Shown: in pieces, positions 45,305 to 57,048 of the stretch | Layout of the letters: each line of letters opens with the position of its first letter | How positions within the stretch are numbered: the stretch's first letter is position 1 | Origin: Triangularia verruculosa | Taxonomy: Eukaryota; Ascomycota; Sordariomycetes; Sordariales; Podosporaceae | Assembly: GCA_033296885.1 (NCBI GenBank) | Contig: MU863924.1 | Span: 62,001 to 126,000, forward strand | Direction: 5' to 3' | Length of the DNA stretch: 64,000 bases | Program-made: the position numbers and the translations under genes | Notes under the pieces: generated by a model | Seen by the model: the letters and a program-made list of their open reading frames with translations, nothing else | Told to the model about the DNA's origin: nothing | Database searches by the model: none

Positions 45305-48300
45305 GTTGGGCAGATGGATAGCCTTCGCTATTGGCAACTAGGTGAAGTCGACGAGGTAAAGTAAGGTATTCCCGTAGAAGGGCGGTTGGCCAGAAGTCGG
45401 GCGCTGGTTGCTACTGGAAAAGCCCCAGCGACGAGCTCATGGGGCAAAGGGCAGAGGTGAACGGGTATTTCCCAACGGTAAACAGACCGGCTTGCAGGAT
45501 GCGCGAGAATGTTGTCGGTAACTTGAACGGCGTCTGCTGCTTGTCAAGAGGTCACAGCACCCAAACGAAACCAAAAATGTCAAACGCGGCCGTCTCAACA
45601 CAGTGGGACAAGCTTAGGACGGGTGACCATAAAGGAGCTAACCCGACGCTCAGATTGTAGTGACGCAAGGCGGCTTTGTCGACAGCAAGAGCAGCTGCAG
45701 GAGCGGGGATGGCGTGTCTAGCCTGGCGTAAAGCTTGATAGAAAGAGTTCTCGGTGAACTGATGGGAGGGGATTCGCAGCGGTGAAAGAGTCTGGAACGA
45801 GCCGGAGGGCGGAAGAGAACAAAGACTTCAGAACAGTGATGTCGAAATCTGCTAGGAAATATCTCCAGTTAGACCAATTTGGGCCTTGTCACTCAGAATA
45901 GGGCAGCATAGGATTTCGAAGGCGGGGGGCCCGTTTAGGTGCCCAGTGTCCACTCTGACGTAACGAAGCTGAGCCGGGCTTTTTCTCCCTTGAACTCGAT
46001 CAGGCGGTTGGGAGTCACCACGGGTGATTCGGGCGAAGGAGGAGCTAGGAGACTGTATCGACTTGCCTGTTGGTAACCAGCCAGATCGAAGATCGGACGT
46101 TTCCACTTCTTGTTGACAGACAACGGCGTTGCAGAAAACGCTGGCTAGGAAGGAGGGGCTCACGGGCGAGCTATGAAGCTGGAAGATGGCAAAAATTGGG
46201 CAGGGGGTTTGGAGCTTCTGGTCCGGATGTAGGTGAAGATCACGGCTTGATAGATTTAAGACTGATCGGGGATCTGCTGCCGAGTAAGAGTCCTGTTTTT
46301 GAGCAAGCAAGAAGATCACGGAAATCATGGAAACTTGGAGGAGCTTCGATCACTTTTAATCGCTGCTGGAGCTCGCTTCACACACGCTGCTATGCCTGCG
46401 AAACGCTCGAGGGAGCGCTGTAAGTGGGGCCTACGGACCAAGCAGCAGCGTCCCGTCAGCCCGTTGTTCGTCATTCTAGCCCGAAACCAGTGGAGATGGA
46501 CATGGGAATCAAAGTGGAGGATCGAGGGAGGCCAAGCCTGACAGGGGGCAGCTTGGGCTTCCGTGGCTTCCAGTGACAGGGGTTCAGCCCACCACTCAAT
46601 GCCTTGGAGGTTTCTTGTTGACTTTTTCTCCTCAGCGACAACCATCCAGTATCCGTGTTGAATCGTTCCCGCTTCTGGGAACTGCAGTTCCTATTCGACA
46701 GATAATACATGTATGGGCTTTGCAGAGCTCTCATTACAGCTTCCGGTCTCTTTGTTTTCTTGCCTGCGCACTCGGCACCTGTCATGGACTGTGTCTCGTT
46801 TGCAAATCGACGATCTCGAACACGGTCTCGGTGTTGTACAGCCGTTTTTTCACGGGCAATCACGTAATCTGATACCTGATGTTACCAAATGGAGGCCACA
46901 TGCCTGGGCCCAGGTGATGGTGTTTCTTGAACAGAGAATCCTAGACTCAAGCAGTGTGACCGAGGGTGTGAAGTATCTGGAAGTCAAGAAAGTTGATCTA
47001 TCATCCTGACGTACGGCTGAACCTGGCGGTGCTGATACAGCCTGGGTCTCCTGAATAGCACCGACTTTACGACCAATGACACCGGAAGCCAGTCAGAAGG
47101 CGATTGTCAGTCTTCCTCTGACTTGAGCGGCCTCCGCTATGCGTGGCCCGTGTACCTCCTGCTCAACTTGGATATCACAGCGCTGCAAACCACATGCAGC
47201 TCTGCAACCACACTCAAAACAGCCGGGCTTGGCTGCTTGGATGCTGGGCGCCTGCCAAGCTCTCAGAAATCTGCTCTGCACCAGGATATCAATCGAGACA
47301 TCGATTACCCGGCCCAAGACCTTTTACTCGGACTCCATGACACAGGCTCTTTTGGAGCTGTTACTGCTCCTAGGCAGCAATGAAGCCGATATCAACTGTC
47401 CGGGCTGGTGAAGCGTGGAAGGCCCGGGCCGGGAACAGTGGAGATACTTGGTGCCGATCAGCAGTCCCATCTGCCGATTATCCTTGTGTGTACTTGTCAT
47501 GGACTTGATACAAGGCCTTTGATGAATGTAATGTTTTGGAACCTTGAGGGCAAAGCAAGATTCCGGCTCAAGAGCCATTAATTATCGGCTTCGAGTCCGT
47601 TCCTCCGGCCGAGGAAGCACGAAGCCAGCGGGCGAAGCATAGCGCCCATGGTCGGTGGCAGGGCTGCGGTGAGGGGGAGGGGCCAGAAGGCTGGGCGACG
47701 GCGTTGCTTGGAGCCTTTGGCAGATGAGCCACTGAACGCATCAGATTCCACTCAAGAGCAACCTTAATTGAGCAGCTCAAATCAATGGGCGGAAAACGTC
47801 CGATTCCCTCTGCCGTCCCATGAAGCGTCGGCGGCGTCCAGTCAGAGGCACAGCATGGAAAACGTGCCGGTTTCTCTTATCAAGTCTTCAAAGAACGCAG
47901 AAATGGAATACTCGGCAGCGAGTGCCGTCATGAGGCACATGCGGAAACCCTTCTGGCCGACGATGGCAAGCTGGGTGCGCTTATTGTCACAAACAACCAC
48001 GTACCCGTCCATCAACGACTTGGTGATGGTCCATCGAGTAGAGATAGAAAGGAAAATTTTTCACCCATCACGGGCCGATCAAGTAAGCGAAGCAAAAGAG
48101 CGTGTCCCAGCCACATGGACGGCCGTTTGTTGATGTGCGCCATGAACATGGTCGTGGAGTCCCGAGATATTCCGAATCCACACAGGGCCGGGCCTTGATA
48201 GGCTAAAGTGGGACGCCATCCGCCGACCATATCCCATCCATCTTGGACAACCACCAAGTACCACGGTATTTCGACGCCTTCATGTCTCGATTGGCCGCAC

Positions 48301-49766
48301 CATCGTGACACTCTGGGTTGAAAATAGCTCATATTGAATTTCCGATGTGCTTTGGAGGCGGAAACGTGCCAGACTCGCGCATTCCAAGGTGCTGTTTGAA
48401 CAAAACGCTATGATGGAATGGCCGAGCATATCCCCGCACCAATATGCCGTCATTGCTGGCTTCCGAACATCTGCCCACTTGTCTTCTTTTGTCGGTACAT
48501 GCATGTGTCAACTTGGTGTACTCTCCTCGACGAAATTTGGATTCGAAATAACAACGTAGATAAAACGTCAGGCTTGATTAAGATACCGTAGGCACTCAAT
48601 AGCCACCACGAGAAGCTCCAGCAGGGAACTGCCCGAAGCACTAATGAATAGAGACCAATTACCGGGGATCTGGTCTATCAGCTATCTACCTAGGTACCTA
48701 GAACAACCGTTGAGTGCCCTGAAAGATCAACAAAGAAACCACAAATCCACACTGATCGTTTGTACCCTCATCGCTGTCCTGTTGCGCTCCGCACCATCGT
48801 GCCTGTGGGTTGGTTATCCCCGAGAATCACCAGCCAACCTAGCATCACACCGAATGCACGCCTTGCAGCAAAACCGCTAACGCACGGCGCCTCTTCCCAC
48901 ATGTCTACCTACTCCAATATACCACTCACTCTTTTCCTTAACAGGGCCAAGAGGACCTATCCAACCCACGATCTGCCGGGGATTGACCGCATTCAGGGGG
49001 AGGATGTCACAGTCTCATCGTTGGAAAATCCCGCCGACGCTCTCGACGGAAACTGGGTACAGTAGTAGCCACGTTCACAAGCCAAACCATGGTTCCTGCT
49101 TCCCTTCACTCACAATGATAGGAGTAGCTATTCCCGTTCATTCTTCTCATCGGTGCCATTGCCCATCTCGCTTGGCGGCATTTATTCTCCTGCTATCAAA
49201 CTCCTGTTCGTGCAATGGAACGGTAGCTATCAGCCAAACAAAAACCAGCTCATATCATTTACCTAGGTAGCTGGGGTTCCGAAGACAGGAAAACTCTCCG
49301 ATGAGGAAAAACGGGACAGACGGCTGAAAAAGATCATGTCCCGGGGACGGCACATGAGCCAAGACCTCTCGCCAGTACCGCAAATGCCGAGACCTCCTCC
49401 CCAAGTATCTAGAAAGAAAGTTCCCAAGACGTAAGACGCCCGTCACGGCTTGCGTACGTGCGCCTCGCTCCAGCATTAGATGTGTCAAATAGAAACTTCG
49501 TGATTGTCGGTTTTCGTGTTGACCTATTAGGCCGTGCGGGTGACATAATTGAGGTTCGCGGAAGAATGATGGCCGCCCTCATGGAATCATGTCGTGACAG
49601 CGCGGGTTTGCCCTCCCGGATAGGTAGGCTGTGCTTTATTCCTGGCTATCAGTCACATGCTGCCGTATCTCCCACTCTGACTGGTGATCAATTGTCTTTT
49701 TGTATCTCCTCTATCAGCAGGGTATCATCTGTAACATCTCCTTTTTTTGTCTTCCAAACCCTCTCT
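45305..49766. other. 4.5-kb gene-free interval
   Basis: The largest gap in the window. Open frames up to about 160 codons occur but none combines an ATG with coding composition, splice sites or a known domain. It contains TACCTAGGTACCTA (48687-48700) and TACCTAGGTAG (49260-49270). A long non-coding RNA or a very divergent gene cannot be excluded. Confidence 0.45.
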
Positions 49767-51672
49767 TCAGTTCATCCACGTCCTCACTGCCTTGTCCTTT
49801 CCACCAGACGCCACCTTGGCGCCATCTCGCGGCGCCCAGTCCACAGCATACACCTCGTCTTCGTGGCCTGGCAGATCTCTCGCTAGCGCGCCCTTCAAGA
49901 CGTTCCACACCTTCAACGTGCAGTCCCTGCTTCCAGTAACAAGAAGACGGCTGTCGGCTGACCAGGCGCATTGAAACACGGGGCCGACGTGGCCTCGGAG
50001 TGTGGTGAGGAACTTGCCGTCTCTCGCGTTCCAGAGTTTCTGTTTCTTGTCAGTATCCCGTAGTCAGGAGGTAAAAACGTTAGGTAAGACACTCACGGTG
50101 TGATTATCCCAGCCAGCGCTAGCAATCATGGTGCCGTCTGGCGAGAAGGTGCACTGGTTGACTTTGTTCTGGTGACCGAGCAGCCTGGCCACTGGCTTGT
50201 TTCCGTTGTTGGTTGGGTCCCACAGGTACATTGTGAAATCGTCACCTAGAGAAGATTCGTATTAGTTGGGGTTGCATGACCTAGATACCGGAATAGGTGT
50301 ACTCACTGGCTGAAACGAATCTCTCGGCAACCTTGCCGTTGATTCTAACTGCCTTTTCGAATCTCTCCTTGGCTTTGGCTCTCTTGGCCTCTTCGGTCTC
50401 TGGAATCTCTTTGCTGTGATCCAGGTAGCCTGTCCTTAATGCGAAGTCGCTCGAGAGAGCAATGTAGTTGATCCAGTGGCCGTGGGCAGTGAAGCTCTGG
50501 ACAAGGGTGCCCTTTACGCTATCCCAGACACGGATTGTTCTGTCTTGGGAGCCAGTGTAGATCTATGGTTATCGGTTAGTACGTTGAACAATACTGCCGA
50601 TCTGTTCATGGTTAACCCATACCTGACCGATCCCGCCCCATCTTACGCAAGTAATTGAGCTCTTGTGGCCGCTCAACACGTGCTCGACACGACCGGTATT
50701 CACAACCCATATCCTGGCTGTGCCGTCCTTGGAGCATGAAACGAGCCTAGATGTGCCATCGCGCCACACTGTACAGACTGTCAATATGGAAGCTTTCCCA
50801 TCAGCTTCAGGGGTGAGTACTCACAGTGGTATGGCTCCCAGGCTAACCCCAAGACCCACTTAGCATGGCCCTTGAACTCGCTGATAGACTTTCCCGTTGC
50901 TGGGTCCCATATTCTTACGGTCTTGTCCATAGAGCAGGTAGCAATCTGTTGTCCATCCGGCCTCCAGTTTACACTCATGACCCACCCTGTATGTCCAGAC
51001 AGTGTCTTTTCGGGTGTACCTGTATCGACGTTCCAAATGCGAGCTGTGTTGTCACCGCTGCCGGTTGCGAGGCGGCTGGAAGAGAGGGGAGAGAATTGGC
51101 AGCAAAGAATAGGTTGACCATGACCGGATATCTTGTGGGCCATACGCGAGACGGCTTGGACTTTGAAGACGGCCTGAGGCTCGGCGGAAAGGGTAATCGT
51201 CGTCCTTCAAAGCCGTATCAGTGACATTGTTAAAGAAGGCATTGGGAAGTGTAGCATACTCGAAAGGGTTGTTCACGCCATGTTTCTTCAGGAGACCCAG
51301 TAGATCGGTGGGATACTGATCTACAACAACATCTTTCCCGGGAATGTGGATGCGAAAGCGATAAGGGGTGAACTCTTCGCGATCCTATGTATAGGTTCAA
51401 TTGTCAGCGCGCTTGTCGTCCTGAGCGGCACACTAGGTTGACTGTACCCTCCCCATCATGGTGTTCAACAGCGCAGACACATTCTTCTCGGAGGCATCGG
51501 CAAAGTTGATCTCAATCACATCTGCCATCTGGTTCCCATCGCCATCGATAAAGTTTGCCTTGAAGGACCCAAGGTCCGTCGCAAGCAGGGGCGTGACATC
51601 TTGTTGGACAGTGGTGCGCTCGATTTCTTCTCTCTTTTGCCTCTTTGAGGGAGGGGGGGCTACTGTTGCCAT
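49767..51672 (-). CDS. RSA4: RSA4/Notchless, 60S ribosome assembly WD40 protein
   Basis: Seven exons (51448-51672, 51260-51384, 50825-51204, 50623-50768, 50307-50562, 50097-50245, 49767-50039) give 517 residues, matching yeast Rsa4 (515). The N-terminal NLE domain (about 28-110) is followed by WD40 repeats with clear GH and WD ends: S-G-H-G-Q-P-I-L, A-R-I-W-N-V-D-T-G-T, V-R-I-W-D-P-A-T-G-K, I-R-V-W-D-S-V-K-G-T, T-M-Y-L-W-D-P and a final V-R-T-W-M-N at the C-terminus. Rsa4 binds Ytm1 and the Rea1/Midasin AAA+ machine through the NLE domain to drive maturation of pre-60S particles in the nucleus. All junctions keep frame. Intron 2 is 55 nt with a GAAG acceptor. Confidence 0.96.
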
Positions 51673-52117
51673 ATTTTCGGAGGGCGTATGTGCTGTTTCT
51701 GTAGGGTGGTGATAATCGCTGGGCGCATTCCAGCACAGCGCGCAACAAGGGCTGGCGCACTTGCTGCGGGACAGATTCGAAATTTTGGCGGTCAAAGATT
51801 GCAGAATTGACGCCCCACCAACACAAGGTTGCACCTTGTGGGGCTATCCTCAACAATCCCTGCTCCCGTTTTGGAGCTCCAGCATCCAAGCTCCAGCGCG
51901 TGCTCCAACTCTCTCCACTGGAAGCTCGCTCTCGCCAATAATTGCAACTACAACCTGCTCCTTCTGTCCAAGAGCAACTTGAGAGACTAGATGCAGTTTT
52001 TTTTAGGTCATTATGCTATGCTAATACAAAGGAAATTTATCATAAACCCGAGCCCGATCCGCGGTCGCTCCCTTCGCAAACGCCTGACACAACCTCCACC
52101 AAGATGATGGGCAACAA
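51673..52117. other. Short intergenic upstream of RSA4
   Basis: About 445 bp; promoter of RSA4 and 3' flank of the next minus-strand gene. No other feature seen. Confidence 0.4.
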
Positions 52118-52835
52118 CTATCGATTCGAGCTCCTTCCCCTGTAGTTCCTCTTCTCATAGTAGTAGTCGTCGCTATCCGAATCGCTACTATCATTCCTCC
52201 TCCTCGAACGACCCCTAGTCTCATGCCTTGCCGACGAGCTCCGACTGACACGCGACTGGGCATCCGACGACGAAGCGCGACTATAAGTCGACTGTCGCTC
52301 CAGTCGAACGAACTCATTAGGGTGCGCGCCGACCCTGGCGCGCGGGTCCGTATAGTACTCGATGTTCCCACGGCTCTGCTTATAGTCAACATAAGCCGGA
52401 TGCTGAGGAGCATCCGCAAACGTCACCGACTGCCGACGTCTGCCCGTGTCGACGGATCGCGACCGACGATTGCCCGTGATGGGCGCTCCGCTCTCGAGGA
52501 TGCGGATGTGCGCTCGAATGCGCCGGAGGCCAGCCACTATGAATGTCAACCCATTGCTTCTTGCAACAAGTGAGTCGTGACATGGAATATGACTTACGGT
52601 CCTTCTCAACCTTGGCGACGAGGAACTTCTCGTACCAGTGCTCGTACTCGGGCGCCGTCATCAGCCCGTCATAGTATGCCTGGCGCAGCTTCCGGAAGAC
52701 ATAAGGCGCCTCGTCATCGGCTTCATGCTGCTCCTTCTTTCTCTTGACCATGCGACGGAGCTCCCAGCTCGACTTGATCGACGTCACGATACTACCGCAC
52801 GCCGCGACAGTTGCCAAGACCACGGGGACGCCCAT
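52118..52835 (-). CDS. Basic Arg/Ser-rich hypothetical protein (218 aa)
   Basis: Two exons (52598-52835, 52118-52536) joined by a 61-nt intron (GTAAGT donor, CATAG acceptor). The N-terminus (residues 2-18, V-V-L-A-T-V-A-A-C-G-S-I-V-T-S-I) is hydrophobic and could be a short membrane anchor. A charged helical segment follows: R-R-M-V-K-R-K-K-E-Q, then F-R-K-L-R-Q-A-Y-Y-D-G-L and Y-E-H-W-Y-E-K-F-L-V-A-K-V. The C-terminal half is disordered and rich in Arg/Ser with an Asp-Ser run before D-D-Y-Y-Y-E-K-R. I recognise no family. The coherent splice and coding bias support a real gene. The start is the first ATG; the upstream in-frame extension has none. Confidence 0.75.
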
Positions 52836-54128
52836 CACGTCGGTAGTTGATAATGTGTTAATTCGAATCCCTCGGCTGCTCCGAGAAGACTTCGTGGAAA
52901 GATGGCTAAGGAGGGAGTTGAAGAAGGTCGACGGTTGAGTCTGCGGACATGAATTGGTTGATGATGACGAAGGAGCGTTTAGGTCGCTCGAGTTCTGGGA
53001 AAGCTGGTAGAAAAGGAACGGAGGCACTTGGTGTGAGGGCGACACCGGCGGCCTGGACAAACATGTTGCGAATAGTTGAGACGATTTTCTGTTGTTTCTG
53101 AACGTGGCCGGGTCTGTTGATCGCTCTTTTGTTTCGGTTGAGCTTCACAGGCCCGGGTCCGACCCCGTCGCACCTCTTCGGACCCGGCTTGGCATGATGT
53201 GCTGCCGAAGAATAGATCTTCTACCTACCCGTTGCTCGAGGGCTGTTGGCCCTCACCTCCTGGGGCCTCAAGCTCAACATGATCGGAGCATAGCTCCAAT
53301 ATCGACTGTTGTCTGTTTTCTTCTAGAAGGTAGCACTTCACAGGGGGGCCAGCGAGAGTATAACAGATCAGAACCGCCAAGCGATCCAGGACTACTGGGA
53401 ACTTGAACCGCGATATGTCACCTTCCAGTCTTTTTGGGTCGTTATCTGCTCACCTGCATACCTAGGTAACCAGCAGCATGCATACTATCACCCATTGAGA
53501 TGACTCCGGTTTCCATCCCACCTCCTCGACTTCTTACTCGCTCCCTTCCGTCCACGCCTCTCAAGAGCATTCACGCTGAGCAAGTCCCAAGCGACAAAAG
53601 ACACCGGTTTCGTCAGGCCCTTGGTCTTGGTATACATCCAACCCAGGCCTCTGTTCAGTTGGCCATCTTCCCCCACTTCGACTTTCACCAATCGACTGTG
53701 TCCATTGGCAAAGACTGCGCCGCAATTCCTCCCGCATCAGCCGACAAAAAAAGAACGGAAGACCATGCCGCAAGGCAGCGTTCAGCCTTGGGTTGTTCTG
53801 GTTTCCCTCGTCTCGATTGAAACGTGGGATATAAATCCCAAGGCCAGCCCGTTTTGTTGCTTTTGACCACATGGTCCTGTGCTTGATGACCCTGTTGCCC
53901 TTTCCACATTCCTCACTCAACAGGCCGGCAAGTTTGAAGCCCACCATCGCACCACTCAGTCCCAGCACACCGCGAGTGGGCAACAGAGTCGCATCAATTG
54001 ACCCCACCTTTTTTGACACACCGGCAACTAACACCTGTCAGCAATTAATTCAGAAGAGGGGGAAAATCATCACGACTTGGTGTTGGAGTTTTAAGCGTCT
54101 GGCGGTGGTGGTATAACTTGACGTGACC
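52836..54128. other. Divergent intergenic region
   Basis: About 1.3 kb between two divergent small genes. TACCTAGGTA occurs at 53459-53468. Open frames near 53561-54034 lack support. Confidence 0.4.
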
Positions 54129-54482
54129 ATGGGCGGGTATTACTACGAGACGGAGCCGCGGCCGCAATAGTACGTGATTCTATCTCTTGTCAAACGACCA
54201 ATTCCAGTTCTAATTCCCAACAACAGCACAAGGCCGCCCCCAAGAGCATACTACGAATCCACCACCCGCGCAAGCAGAGCAGCGCACATCATCGAGATCG
54301 AAGGACCGCGGCGCACGCCATCGCCATCGCCGACGAGAGTTATCGTGGTGAAGGAGAAGCGGAGACGGAGAGAGCCCGAGCCCATCAGCTGTTGGGCTTG
54401 GTTTTGTGCCAGCTGTTGCTGTTGCTGGGTGTGCTGCGATTGCCTGGATGAGACTTGCTGTCCCATTCGCGAGTATGATTGA
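54129..54482 (+). CDS. Small C-terminal poly-cysteine protein (98 aa, CYSTM-like)
   Basis: Two exons (54129-54169, 54227-54482) with a 57-nt intron (GTACGT donor, CAACAG acceptor) give 98 residues. The N-terminus is Tyr/Pro-rich (G-G-Y-Y-Y-E-T-E-P-R-P-Q-Y), the middle is basic with a Ser-Pro stretch and K-E-K-R-R-R-R-E. The C-terminal 30 residues contain ten Cys in a hydrophobic Trp/Ala context (W-A-W-F-C-A-S-C-C-C-C-W-V-C-C-D-C) ending D-E-T-C-C-P-I-R-E-Y-D. This resembles CYSTM-type tail-anchored stress proteins, in which the Cys-rich segment sits in or on the membrane and may be palmitoylated. Assignment is by pattern only. It converges on the CAX gene. Confidence 0.72.
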
Positions 54483-54861
54483 GCCCTTCGGTTTCTTAAA
54501 AAGCGCCGGAAGAAACGACGAGACGATGCAATGACTGATGATACCCCCGATGCAAAACAAAATCAGGATACCAAGACATGACTGGATGATGCAGATAAAA
54601 GAATGAAAGATTCGTTTCCTTTTCTGTTCATGCTGCGTGCTAGACCGACCGAGACACACAAGGAAAAAGAAAGAATGCATGCACGCTGAACACCAGGCCT
54701 TTCATGTCGACAAAACGCCTTCAATGCAAATGCTGAACCCCTCTACCGCTCCTGCTCCGCACCCGCCGTCCCTGGCACCCACTACCGCCCTTGTTCCACG
54801 CCGTCCCTGCGCCTATCGTGATGCTTCTCAGTCCCATCCCTGTCACTGCTGCCCTGCCCTC
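54483..54861. other. Convergent 3' flanks
   Basis: 379 bp between the poly-Cys gene and the CAX stop; nothing beyond 3' UTR-like sequence. Confidence 0.4.
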
Positions 54862-56998
54862 TCAACCTTGCGTCCCATTGACCGGCCCCCCATTCAGCGC
54901 CTCATCCTGCCCACCACCCAGCAAATTCGCCGCAGCAACATCAGGGTAAAAGAACGCCGCTACCGCAATCATCACATACCCGGCCACCAGCAATGCCCCC
55001 TCAAGATAGTTACTTCGGCCATCCAAGACCAGAAAACTGACAATAAACGCCGACACCACCACACATACAGTCTCGAACAATGTAAAAAATAAACTCATCT
55101 CTTTGTCCATCGCCCACCCCAACATCACCACCAGAGGAGTGACAAATAAGGCAATCTGGATTGATGACCCTACAGCCACGCCAATGGCGAGATCCATCTT
55201 GTTCTTGAGCGCTACCGTGACGGCAGTGAGATGTTCTGCTGCATTCCCCACGATAGGGAGTAGGATCAACCCAATGAATGCCTCTGAAAGGCCAGTGTCG
55301 GAAGCGAGGAGCGGATCGATGGAGGAGATCATGAACTCTGCCTGGAGGGAGATCAATGCCGTGGAAATGACCAAAAGTAGGATGGGAGGCCAGATGGGGG
55401 TCTTGTCAGTGGACGTTGATTGGCTGTCATCTGGTGACGTCGGGGAAGAGGTCGTCGAGGGTCGCGGGTCAGCATTGGGAGACAAGCTGAAGCTGGGATC
55501 GAAGACAGAAGATGACGCCGGCGGACGGTTCAAGGGAAGCGAGCGCGCTCGCCGGGGAAACTCAGCAGGAAGGTTCGCGTGCTCGCGGTTGCTGAAAGCA
55601 AGCCCCGACTGACGAGGCGTGAACATTGGTAGCTGGCGGAAGGTGAAAGACAGTGGCCGTGGCGACGTTGGTACCGGCTGCGATTCAAGCGAGGGGCCCT
55701 CTTCGAAGGCCACCCGTCCGACCGGCGATTGCCTGTGGTCATCGGAATCAGGGTCCTCTCTAGCATGGCGCCGCTTGTGGTGGTGCCTTGACTTCTTCGA
55801 CTTTTTCTTCTTGTGGGAGTGGGTAGAGCTTGGTTGTCTGGACTCATGACCGTCTGTCGAGGAACTGTTGATGGGGGTGATAGCGTCCGCATCAACACCG
55901 TCCAATGAGCCAGTGTGATGGAGCCCCAGCGATGTAGGAGTGTGCTGAGAAACACGGGTGGCTATGTCGTCTGTCTCGGGCCGCCTTCCCCGTCTATCTT
56001 CATCTTCCCGATTTTCGTCACCCGAGCTATTGTGGCTACTGTCTGTCTCCTCGAGTGAACTTGAAGAGTGGAAGTAGTGTGCTGCTGGCCCTGGTCTGGT
56101 TTCCATCTCGATGATGTGCTGAGGAGTAGACTCGTACAAGTACGAATGAGACTTGAGCTGGAAGACCAGGTAAAGAAGGTAGACGAGCAGCAAGATCACC
56201 GATGTGCCCCTGCTGATCTGGAGAACCTTGTTGTCGGCAGTGAGGATCTTGCTGAAAGAGGCGTGGAAGACGGTCGGTATGAGCAAACTCATCACGCTCA
56301 GGGCCAAGAGTGAGGCACTAGTTTGCGTAACGGTCGAATTGTAAATCTGTTCTCGGAACCGCAGACCGCCGAACAAGAAGCACATGCCGAGGATCAGGAG
56401 GACGTTAGCCAAAATTGAGCCCACAAGCGACGCTTGGACGATACGGATCTGGTCCTTGAAGAGCGCGATTCTGTCGTATATGTTAGCCCACTGACTCAAC
56501 GTCGAGATTAGCCGGTAAAATAAGGGGCACAGACATGAAGATAATCAGCTCAACGGCATTCCCGAAGGTGATGTTCATCAACGCTCCCACCGTGTCTCCC
56601 ATTCGGCTTGCTACGCTCTCTGTCGCATGGCTGAGCAGACCTGCCAATGGAATGATGGCAACAGCATTGACGCCGAATATCACGCCTGCAGGCAACTGCG
56701 CAAATCCTGTTGTTTGATGAGAATCAACTCAAAGGCAAGATTGACGATGGAGATGACGTACGAACAGCGAACCCAACTGGGACAAAGACAAGGAGAACAT
56801 TGACGATGCTTGAGAAAAGAAGAGCCCGTGTTGTAAGCCAAAAGCTCATGAACCAGGTCTTATGTTTCTCATCGGCTGGGCCACTTCTATGTCCTTCTTG
56901 TTGTTCATTTTCCGGCTCGGCGGCCCGAGGCCTAGGAGGCCCTCCGGCAAGAGGAGGGGGGCCATGGGCCTTTGCCCGAGCCCAGGTGCGGATGCGAT
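54862..56998 (-). CDS. CAX-family vacuolar Ca2+(cation)/H+ exchanger, 5' end unresolved
   Basis: Three secure exons: from about 56998 to 56762, 56535-56706 and 54862-56470. The two cation-binding repeats are G-N-A-V-E-L-I-I-F and G-N-A-A-E-H-L-T-A-V, each followed by the expected G-S-I-L-A-N or G-S-S-I-Q-I segment, with ten to eleven membrane spans. A cytosolic loop of about 230 residues, rich in Ser/His/Arg/Pro and including a Lys/His run, separates the halves. CAX proteins export Ca2+ into the vacuole against the proton gradient. The frame is open upstream to about 57048 and needs an upstream exon or a start at ATG 56849; from 56849 the product is 622 residues. A GTAAGT donor at 57717 may mark a 5' leader exon. 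Confidence 0.88.
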
Positions 56999-57048
56999 CT
57001 GGAAGAATCTTGTTAATATCTGGGCCGCGTGAAGTAACTTCTCTTCAA

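Noticed and set aside
47768..48133. Plus-strand frame of 121 codons in the large gap
   Set aside because: Composition is not clearly coding and no family or intron structure supports it.
53561..54034. Minus-strand frame of 157 codons
   Set aside because: Overlaps other frames of similar quality, lacks a domain, and has no coding bias compared with neighbouring genes.
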